In this document: one piece after another, positions 1 to 7,700 of the stretch | How positions within the stretch are numbered: the stretch's first letter is position 1 | How the letters are laid out: each line of letters starts with the position of its first letter | Source of the DNA: Moesziomyces globuligerus | Lineage: Eukaryota; Basidiomycota; Ustilaginomycetes; Ustilaginales; Ustilaginaceae | Assembly: GCA_030849465.1 (NCBI GenBank) | Contig: JARVLF010000020.1 | Span: 372,001-436,000 of the forward strand | Length of the DNA: 64,000 nt | Reading direction: 5' to 3' | Made by a program: the position numbers and the translations under genes | The notes under the pieces: generated by a model | The model's database searches: none | What the model was told of the DNA's origin: nothing | The model's input: the letters and a program-made list of their open reading frames with translations, nothing else

Positions 1-185
1 AACGCACACGTCCACGAATCTTCCGCACCGCACTGCGCCTCAAACCTACCATACCACATACCCCATTTCGGCCTTGCAAACCACTCGCCACACGCCACGT
101 GCACATCTCTTCCTGCTGTGGTGGCCCCAAACACAAGCCTTGGATCCTCGCGCCACTCTCCACTTGCACACGCCACGCCACGATC
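1..185 (+). promoter_or_regulatory. 5' leader of the RRM-R3H gene
   Basis: C-rich, pyrimidine-biased sequence upstream of the first gene, consistent with a 5' untranslated leader. The reading frame of the gene stays open upstream to about position 99, but only through a GTG. The first ATG in frame is at 186, directly followed by a second ATG. No TATA box is obvious. Confidence 0.4.
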
Positions 186-2303
186 ATGATGACGACCGAT
201 TCCATGCACAACGCTTTCCGAGGTCTCAACCTCAGCGCTGACCCTCAGCACGACCCAAGAAAGCAGCCTCACAACCCACATCCCCAACACCAAGCGCAGA
301 GCCACCACCAGCAGCAGCAACCCTTCACCACGCCCCCTCACCAGCCGGCTTCGCTTCGCTCCCCGACCATCGTCACCTCCGACCTCCCAGGACAGCCCGG
401 CTTTTCCAACAACCCACATTCGCCCGCCTCGCTCGGCCAGAGCGCCGCTGCTCGTTTCGAGCGCTTCTTCCCCTCCTCCCCCAACACCACCAGCTCCAAC
501 CCCTCCTCTGCAGGTCAGACTTTTACCAGCTCCATCGGCTCCGCTGCTGGCCTCGCCGCAAACAGCGCCTTCGGAAGCTTCGGACACAGCCTCGCTCCCG
601 GCAGCATGGGCGGCTCCAGCATCGGCTCCGGCCACTTTGGCTCCCACAACGGCCCGCGCAAGGCATCCAGCCGCGCCGCCATCCCTGCACAGTGGAGCTC
701 TCACGATCCTGCCGCCCTCAGCGCTCCCGCGGCCACCTCGCCGCCCAAGTCCAACCTCCTCCTCGCCAACTATCCGCCCCAGGACGCTGCTCAAGCCGCG
801 GCCGCCGGCGATGATGACGTCATCCCCACCGCCATCGTGGTCAAGAACATCCCCTTTAGCGTCAAGCGCGAGCAGCTCCTCGAGATCATCGAGGACCTCG
901 GCATCCCCATGCCCTACGCCTTCAACTACCACATGGACCAGGGCATCTTCCGCGGACTCGCCTTTGCCAACTTCCGCAGCGCCGAGGAGGCCGATGCCGT
1001 CGTCGCCGCGCTCAACGGCTTTGACGTCAGCGGCCGCAAGCTCCGCGTCGAGTACAAAAAGGTGCTCCAGGCGGGCGAGAAGGAGCGCATCGAAAAGGAA
1101 AAGGCCATCAAGCGCATGCAGAGCATGCAGCTCGAAAAGGAGCGCGAGCGCGAGCGTCGTCGCCACCACGACGAGTATGCCGCCAACGCCTACCTCATGC
1201 CCGGCTTCGGCGGCGCGCCCAACGCCCATCTCGGACCCTCAGACGCGTATGCGATCGACGCGGGCGCGCAGCAGCAAAACTTCGAGCCGAGCATACGCGC
1301 TCCTCTGACGGCCGACTCGTTGCGCAAGGTGCCGTCGTCGCAGCACCTCACCGCCAGCGTCGGGCGGCCGACGGGTCCGCCTTCGTCGTCGAGCAACCCG
1401 GGCGTCGCACCGGCGGGCGCGGCGGCGGGCGCGGCGGCAAAGAAGGAGGAGCTGGATCTCAACGATGCGGCTACGCTCGAAATCTACTCGCGCGTGCTGC
1501 TCTTCAAGGACGACCGCATGCGCGACGAGCTCGCCTTTTCGCGCAGCCTCACGCCCATGGAGCGCCGCACGGTGCATCTGGTCGCGCAGCGTCTCGGGCT
1601 CTTCCACTATTCGCTCGGCGAGGGCGACGAGCGCTACGTGATTGTGACCAAGAACGAGGTGAGTGCGCCCGCGCGTCCGCTGCGCTCGCAGGCGTCGACG
1701 ATCGGCCGTACGCATCGCTCGGCCGCGCTCGACGCGGGCTCGGCGGGCGGATTCCTCGGGCCGGGGAGTGCGGCGACGACGGGACGCGCGGGCCTGCGCA
1801 TGAAGAAGTCGGCGCCGGACATGAAGCGCGGCGAGCGCGACGGCGGCGCGTACGGCGGGAACGGATACATGGCCTCGGCGGGGCTGTCGGGACATCGGTC
1901 GAATACGAATCTGCGCGATGGCTATTCGTCGACCATGGGAAGGAGGACGCAGAACGGTGCGGCGGGTGGGGCGGCGGGCTTGCAGAGTCTGTTTGATGCT
2001 GCGCCCGCCTCGTCGCAGAGCGGGACCGAGCCGTCGAGCCACAACTCGTCGCCGACCCACTCGAGCTTGCTCCGACAACCGAGGGGACCGCCAGCGCCGG
2101 GCACCGAGCTGCGCAACTTTGCCGTCAGGTCGCGCGTCTCGACCAACTCGAGCAACAGCAGCGCCATGCCCGTCGTCACGCCCCCGAGCGCTCCCGTCGG
2201 CGGCTTCCAGCTCCACGTCAACGGTAGCCCCTCCAAACACGCCGGCGGCTACCCGAACTTGACAGAGGTCGACGTCACGACCCATCCCAATCTCGAGTTC
2301 TGA
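186..2303 (+). CDS. RRM and R3H domain RNA-binding protein (Cip1/Cip2-like)
   Basis: Encodes about 705 residues from the ATG at 186. The N-terminal 200 residues are low complexity (Gln, His, Ser, Pro). An RNA recognition motif spans about residues 213-293, with an RNP2-like strand (IVVKNIPF) and an RNP1-like strand (GLAFANF). A charged helix rich in Glu, Arg and Lys follows. An R3H-type single-strand nucleic-acid-binding segment lies at about 423-490 (LEIYSRVLLFKD to YVIVTKNE). The rest is Ser/Gly-rich tail. The RRM plus R3H order is that of fungal cytoplasmic mRNA-binding proteins related to fission yeast Cip1/Cip2, which act on mRNA stability in stress. The domain calls are seen in the sequence. 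The role is inferred from the family. Single exon. Confidence 0.85.
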   Translation: MMTTDSMHNAFRGLNLSADPQHDPRKQPHNPHPQHQAQSHHQQQQPFTTPPHQPASLRSPTIVTSDLPGQPGFSNNPHSPASLGQSAAARFERFFPSSPNTTSSNPSSAGQTFTSSIGSAAGLAANSAFGSFGHSLAPGSMGGSSIGSGHFGSHNGPRKASSRAAIPAQWSSHDPAALSAPAATSPPKSNLLLANYPPQDAAQAAAAGDDDVIPTAIVVKNIPFSVKREQLLEIIEDLGIPMPYAFNYHMDQGIFRGLAFANFRSAEEADAVVAALNGFDVSGRKLRVEYKKVLQAGEKERIEKEKAIKRMQSMQLEKERERERRRHHDEYAANAYLMPGFGGAPNAHLGPSDAYAIDAGAQQQNFEPSIRAPLTADSLRKVPSSQHLTASVGRPTGPPSSSSNPGVAPAGAAAGAAAKKEELDLNDAATLEIYSRVLLFKDDRMRDELAFSRSLTPMERRTVHLVAQRLGLFHYSLGEGDERYVIVTKNEVSAPARPLRSQASTIGRTHRSAALDAGSAGGFLGPGSAATTGRAGLRMKKSAPDMKRGERDGGAYGGNGYMASAGLSGHRSNTNLRDGYSSTMGRRTQNGAAGGAAGLQSLFDAAPASSQSGTEPSSHNSSPTHSSLLRQPRGPPAPGTELRNFAVRSRVSTNSSNSSAMPVVTPPSAPVGGFQLHVNGSPSKHAGGYPNLTEVDVTTHPNLEF

Positions 2304-2502
2304 TCGCCTTGCGAGCCATCTCTTTTTTTGCATCTAGGTACAAGCATTTAGTCTCACTGCATTTTCCCCCGCGTCGTGGTTTCGGCATCTCAATTCTCAG
2401 CACGGTTCAAGAAAGCTTTCGGCGCCAGCAGTGTTGGGCGCAGGTTGCGGGATGGTGTGATTGTGATTTTCGTGGTTCTGGGGTGTGTGAGGGAGGGGGG
2501 GG

Positions 2503-3987
2503 TTAGGAGAAGCGGTTTGCGAGGGATTGGGATTGGATGCGGTTGAGTAGGGTGGGAGGATTTTCGTCGAGACGATCTGCGAGTGACGAGGCTTGGGAGT
2601 CCCATCTGGCGTCTGGGCCGGGGGCCTTCATTCTACCTCTGCCTTTTGTCCTGACATGACCGGAAGCAGTATCGCCGCGGTGCGGCGAGAGTTCGCGCTG
2701 GTGGTGACGCTGACGAGCGATGCGATCCAGTTCCTCGTCCAGTTCGTCGGCACGTGCGGTTCGCGTGCGACGCGAACGAGCCTCTCTCGACCCCTGTGCC
2801 TCGTACGCATCATGGCCCCATCTCGCCTCTTCCGCTCCACGTCGTCGACCCCGCGCCCGGCCCTCGCTCCGCGAGACGGCATCCGCCATCATCTCCCCCT
2901 CCTGCCTCTCGGGCTCCCCACCGCGACTCGCCACGTGTCGATCAAGCTCACTATCGAGCTCGTCCAACCTCGTCCTACGATCATCTCGCCTCCTCCTACC
3001 CTCGCCCTCGCCTTGGCCGGGCACGTAGTCCGGAAAGAGCTCCTTGCTCTCGCGCACCTCGCCGACCTGAAGCAGCTTGGGCACGATCTGACGCCCCGCA
3101 TCAAAGCCGTGTCGCTTGTACCACTGACTGCGCGTCGATGCGCGCGACTCCTTGCGGTCCACATCCGCCACCGCATGCCGCAACCACAACGCACCGCGGA
3201 GCTTGCGCAGCTCGCGCAGCTCGCGGCTCTCGAGCTTCTTCTGGCGCTCCTCCTGCTCCAGCTCGCGGTAGATCTCGGGTACGTCGGCGGGCAACGCCGA
3301 GACTGCTTCGTCGATGTCGGCGCGCGCGTCGCGCTCGGCTAGTGCAGCCTGTCGTTCGACGTGGCTGTACAGCTTGGCCGGCACGCGGTGCGCGCGGCGC
3401 GGCGCGACGAGCGAGCTGATGTACTCGGCGTGCCACGAGTCCGGCTCGTACTCGAGCAGCGTCTCGAGGTTCGGCAGCGGCGCGAGATCGTCCTCGGCCT
3501 GCATCTCGTCGGCTGCCGGAGAAGGGCAGAGGTACTCGAGCGCAAGACGCGCCGATCGCTCGTCGGAAAAGACCACCTTGCACCGCTCGTCGTCGATCCA
3601 CTCGAGCCCGAGCGGCTGCGCTCCAAAGTGCGTGAGGTACGCAAACAGACGCGAGGTCGAGAGCTGCGTGATGGGCGAGCCCTCGATCAGCAGAGTGGTC
3701 AGGCTGATGTCGGAGCCGCCTTCGACCGCGGGCGGGTCGGGCGCGGCAGATGGCTCGTCAACACCCATCAGCGTGAGATCATCCACAGTCTGGCTTTCGT
3801 TGCCCGTAAGAGGGGCTGGCCCACGCTGGGCGCCTGCTTCGACTGCCTGATCGGTAGGGAGGGCGTAGAAGCGAGAACGATGCGCGGGGTCAGACGTCGT
3901 GGTGTCGTCCATCGCCTCGTCCTGCATCGGTACGGCGGCAGGCGCATCCGTTTCGGCGCTGCCGTAGTCGAGGGCGACGTCGGCCAT
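2503..3987 (-). CDS. NCBP3: NCBP3-like nuclear cap-binding / mRNP export protein
   Basis: About 494 residues from the ATG at 3987 (MADVALDYG). Residues about 94-150 match the conserved N-terminal domain of nuclear cap-binding subunit 3, an RRM-like fold. The motif order is a strand, then 'LFAYLTHFG', then 'LEWIDDERCKVVFSDE', then 'ARLALEYL', like the human 'IEWLDDTSCNVVW' region. The C-terminal half is highly charged and rich in Arg, Glu and Asp, as in animal NCBP3. The human protein works with NCBP1 and links capped mRNA to export factors; that role here is inferred. The frame is open upstream with in-frame ATGs at 4185 and 4155, so an N-terminally longer form is possible. The gene is convergent with the RRM-R3H gene (about 200 bp between stops) and divergent from the MATH-BTB gene. 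Confidence 0.75.
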   Translation of the reverse strand: MADVALDYGSAETDAPAAVPMQDEAMDDTTTSDPAHRSRFYALPTDQAVEAGAQRGPAPLTGNESQTVDDLTLMGVDEPSAAPDPPAVEGGSDISLTTLLIEGSPITQLSTSRLFAYLTHFGAQPLGLEWIDDERCKVVFSDERSARLALEYLCPSPAADEMQAEDDLAPLPNLETLLEYEPDSWHAEYISSLVAPRRAHRVPAKLYSHVERQAALAERDARADIDEAVSALPADVPEIYRELEQEERQKKLESRELRELRKLRGALWLRHAVADVDRKESRASTRSQWYKRHGFDAGRQIVPKLLQVGEVRESKELFPDYVPGQGEGEGRRRRDDRRTRLDELDSELDRHVASRGGEPERQEGEMMADAVSRSEGRARGRRRGAEEARWGHDAYEAQGSREARSRRTRTARADELDEELDRIARQRHHQRELSPHRGDTASGHVRTKGRGRMKAPGPDARWDSQASSLADRLDENPPTLLNRIQSQSLANRFS

Positions 3988-4621
3988 TGTGCGGCAGCTG
4001 CTGCGAGGGAAGACCGGGTATCGATTCGAGATTGCGCGGATGCCGATGAGAATGCAGAGACCTTTCCTTTGTTGCGACTGGTGCGGCCGATGTTGGGTGA
4101 GGGGAAGCTGGCAGGATGGTGGGCAAAGTCGCGCAGCAGATGTTCGCAGCTGCATGAGGGCGCGCGCGACCGACGCAGCTTCCATTAACCCCGATCCGAA
4201 GGACATCGGGGCAGATCAAGGCGCAACACCAACAATGCACACTTTGGCCGTGCGCTCCACTCGCAGCTGCACGCGCGCGCTTTGCTGGGTCGGCGCCTGT
4301 CACTTTGCTATTCAAGCTGGAGCGGTTGAGGCTGCATGTTGCGGCTGCGTGTTGCGCCTTCATGTGCTCTCGCTCACTCACCTGCAAAGCATTGAGCCCT
4401 TGCCGCTTCTGCTTTCTGCTTCTGATGAGCCGCACCTAGATCAAGCCTTTGTCTGCCTCTCGACCAACTCGATGCAACAGTCGTCGACGAGGTCAAGCAA
4501 CGCCCTCTTATAGGGGAGGCCGACTCACGCCACCACGCCAGGCGCTCAGCTCGCATCTCTTCCCCGCTCTCCCCTCTCTAGGGCCAATCTCGCCGACCCA
4601 CACAACTGTAGCCTCGTGAAG
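3988..4621. promoter_or_regulatory. Divergent intergenic region, NCBP3-like / MATH-BTB
   Basis: 634 bp between two divergent start codons, so it should hold both promoters. No TATA box stands out; 'cttatagggg' near 4508 is the closest. In-frame ATGs of the minus-strand gene at 4185 and 4155 fall here. No other gene is supported. Confidence 0.5.
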
Positions 4622-6880
4622 ATGAGCCTCTCTCCTAGCCGACGCCGCTCCGGCGAGCTGACGCCCTCCGTCGACAAGGTCAACCCCACCGAGACGCACA
4701 GCATCACCTTCGAGTGGCCGCTGCACGACCTCCGACAGCACTTCGACTCGTCCAACACCGACACCAAGTCCAAAGTGATCAAGTCGGTGCCCTTTGGACG
4801 CGGCAGATGGACCGTCTTCTTCTATGCCCAATCCGGCCTCGGCCAGTTCTGTTCGCTCTACCTCAATGCAGAGCCCCTGCCCGAGGAACGCAACCACAAC
4901 AGGTCGCCCTGGGAGTCCTACCTCTCCTCCAACAACCCCGCGCGCTCCCACGCCTCGGCCTCCGACAAGGCGTCCGTCGCTGGCCACGATGACGGCTGGA
5001 CCCGCCAGGGCCTCTTCCGCTTCACCTTCAAGCTCCTCACGCTCAACAAGGGCGTCGTCCTCGCCACCAAGGAGGCGTGCAACCACGCCTTCAGCCACAA
5101 GACGTCCAACTGGGGCTGGGCCCAGTTCGCCACCCGCGACACCGTCTTCTACGCCAACTCCGAGGTGCAGCGCGACAACGCCTTCCTCGTCTCGGTCACC
5201 ATCACCGCCAATCCCGAGCGCCCGCGTCCGCTCAGCCTCGGCGTCTCGGTCCCTCCCGCGCTCATCGACGCCATGGGCTCGCTGCTCGACGATCCGGACC
5301 ACAGCGACGTCGTCTTTGTCATCCGTCGCAAGCGTCGCCATCCCGCCACCGGCGTCATAGTCACGCGCGAGCGTCGCATCTACGCCATCAAGAAGATCCT
5401 CGCCTCCCGCTGCGAGTACTTTCGCGACATGTTCGACAGCGGCTTCCTCGAAGCAGACGCCACCGCAAGCTCGTCCGACGATGAGATGGACGACGACACC
5501 ACCTTTGCTCATCCCTCTTCCCGCGGGCTCGGTCAGGATCAGCTCGGTCGTGCGGGCAGCGCCTTCGTGTCCTCGGGCGAAGACGACGACGAAGACCTGG
5601 CGCTCGAAGACTCGGACGAGGAACTCGACGCAGACGAGGTGTACGAGATGGGCACCTGGAACCTGCACGAGGACGTCAAGCGCGACGACATCTTGCCCGC
5701 TCGCAATGCAGCGCTGCCCGCGGCGCAGCCCTTCAGCGGCGCTGATGCCAACGGCCCAGAAGCCCCTGCTTCGCGTCATGAGCGCGAGACGAGCTCGGAC
5801 ACGCCCCAAGTTTGGTCGGCGTCGGCGGAGACGGTGAAGCCCGCCTCGACGCCAGCGCCTCGCTCCACAGGCCGCGCCAAGTCGCAGCAGAATACGCCGC
5901 CTCAGTCGCGCAGCAGGCAGCACAACGATCCCGACGCGGCGACCGACAGCGGCGAAGACGCGGCTCGCGCACCGGGCATGTCGGCTTTCCAGACGCCACA
6001 GCACTCTCCGCGCGAGCTGCGACACGACGGTGCTACGGATCTGTCGCAGCTGCGCGCCGCACTTCCCGCGCGCGGCGCCAGGGTCGCAGCTGCGCCGGCC
6101 TCTTCCACGAAGAGCGTGCCGCGCCGTCGCAAGTCGGAAGAGTCACCCGGAGCCACGGCTCCGACGGGGAAAAAGAGGCGCAAGGTGGTGGTGCGCGACA
6201 CTGCTTATGCAACGTACAAGGCGCTGCTGTACTACCTCTACACGGACACGGTTGCCTTTGCGCCTCTGCACTCGCACTTTTACTCGCAGTCGACGGCGTC
6301 GCCCGAGGGCGAGGATCCATCCGAGGAGACGCACGACTCGTTCGGCGGGCCTCTGAAGGATCCGAAAGATCGGGCGAGCGGCGCGTCGGACACGTACGCA
6401 AGCTCCGAGAGCGGCGTCGCGTCTACGCGTGCTCCGTCGACGACGACGAGCAGCTTTGCCAAGGACCGTCGGCGCGCACACGCGCTGCGGCAGCAGGTGG
6501 TGGACGAGTACTGCTCGACGCACGCCAACGTGCCGGCGCCATGCTCGGCCAAGTCGATGTACCGGCTGGCGGACAAGCTGCAGATCTTTGAGCTCAAGAA
6601 GCGCGCCCAGCACGAGCTGGCCAAGAACCTCACCGTGGACAACATCGTGTGGGAGGCATTCTCGGGCTTCAACTCGCAGTTCCCGGCCATCCGCAAGATG
6701 GAGACCGACTTTTTGCTCAAGCACTGGTCCGAGGTCAAGGGGACCGAGGTGATGAAGAGCATCTTCTCCCGACCCACCGCGCATCCGGGCTTGGCCGATG
6801 TCTGGCCCCATCTGCTCAGCCAGCTCGAGTTCCGCGGTGGCAAGATCGAGCCTCGAGAAGACACGTCTCCGCGTCCGTGA
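4622..6880 (+). CDS. MATH and BTB/POZ domain protein
   Basis: About 752 residues from the ATG at 4622. Residues about 25-195 form a MATH (TRAF-like) domain, beginning 'HSITFEWPL' and including 'FCSLYLNAEP' and the tryptophans of that fold. A BTB/POZ domain starts at about 223 ('DHSDVVFVI', then 'SRCEYFRDMFDSGF' at about 263-276). It is interrupted by about 245 residues of acidic Ser/Pro-rich low complexity with a basic KKRRK stretch. It resumes at about 525 ('YKALLYYLYTDTV') and ends in the helical part at 646-700 ('YRLADKLQIFELKKRAQ'). MATH-BTB proteins are substrate adaptors of cullin-3 ubiquitin ligases. The adaptor role is inferred from family. The long insert between BTB strands is the odd feature. 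Confidence 0.85.
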   Translation: MSLSPSRRRSGELTPSVDKVNPTETHSITFEWPLHDLRQHFDSSNTDTKSKVIKSVPFGRGRWTVFFYAQSGLGQFCSLYLNAEPLPEERNHNRSPWESYLSSNNPARSHASASDKASVAGHDDGWTRQGLFRFTFKLLTLNKGVVLATKEACNHAFSHKTSNWGWAQFATRDTVFYANSEVQRDNAFLVSVTITANPERPRPLSLGVSVPPALIDAMGSLLDDPDHSDVVFVIRRKRRHPATGVIVTRERRIYAIKKILASRCEYFRDMFDSGFLEADATASSSDDEMDDDTTFAHPSSRGLGQDQLGRAGSAFVSSGEDDDEDLALEDSDEELDADEVYEMGTWNLHEDVKRDDILPARNAALPAAQPFSGADANGPEAPASRHERETSSDTPQVWSASAETVKPASTPAPRSTGRAKSQQNTPPQSRSRQHNDPDAATDSGEDAARAPGMSAFQTPQHSPRELRHDGATDLSQLRAALPARGARVAAAPASSTKSVPRRRKSEESPGATAPTGKKRRKVVVRDTAYATYKALLYYLYTDTVAFAPLHSHFYSQSTASPEGEDPSEETHDSFGGPLKDPKDRASGASDTYASSESGVASTRAPSTTTSSFAKDRRRAHALRQQVVDEYCSTHANVPAPCSAKSMYRLADKLQIFELKKRAQHELAKNLTVDNIVWEAFSGFNSQFPAIRKMETDFLLKHWSEVKGTEVMKSIFSRPTAHPGLADVWPHLLSQLEFRGGKIEPREDTSPRP

Positions 6881-7700
6881 GTTTTTGGCCCTGTCCGTAC
6901 GATACCGAGGCCTTTGTTGTGCAATCTGCATTCTGTGGTGCTCCAGAAAGGCCGAGTGTCCGAAGCTGTGAGCGGTGAGCAGGGCAGCGGGTGGAGGTGT
7001 GGATCGGGGGGATCGGGTGGATGGGCAGGCATGACGATGATTAGTGGCTTGAATTGCGGCGCCCGGCGAGAAAAGAGGCGAAAATGAAATGCACGTTTGA
7101 AATGGCGCCGATGCCGGGCTGTAATGGCTGGAGCGAGGCGGAGAGGGGCTTTTTGGTCGAGGTCGCTGGCTGCGCAAGGAGGATGGGATGGGCACGACTC
7201 ACGCGCCCGTGCCATGGCCGTTTTTGCGGCGGCCAAACAGGCTTGGGCGGGATGCGCGTGCACTTCTTCGGCTCGCGCCAGTCTGAGAGTGAGATCGATG
7301 CCAACTCGGCCATCATTCCATCACACCGCAGCCCGCCGCACGGCACACTCTGGGCCATCTCAACTCGATCCCAACCCCGCCTCGTCGCCATCGTCTCCTC
7401 CGCCTTTCCAACTACTGCTCCTCCCACCGCATCTTCCCTCTTCCTCTACACAATTGCTGGATACCCTTCTGGGCGTGTGGATCAGTCCCTAGCATTCCCC
7501 AGAAGGCTCACGCTGGCATCGCGGTCAAAGGCAGCCGAGCCAACCATCCAAACCGCTCTCAGTCCCCAATTCCTCACGTGTACACGCTTTTACCACTGCT
7601 ACGGCCGATCGCCTTCACGACCCAACTGCCCTTCCTTTGCATGAGAGCACGATCCGAACTTTGTCCTTGATTCCTTATCACCACCCAACTCGGCGCCGGC
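6881..7700. other. Intergenic: 3' region of MATH-BTB gene and promoter/leader of striatin
   Basis: 820 bp between two genes on the plus strand. The first half is G-rich without coding character. The second half (about 7290-7690) becomes C/T-rich, typical of promoters and leaders of highly expressed fungal genes. The open frames here lack recognisable protein features. Confidence 0.45.
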
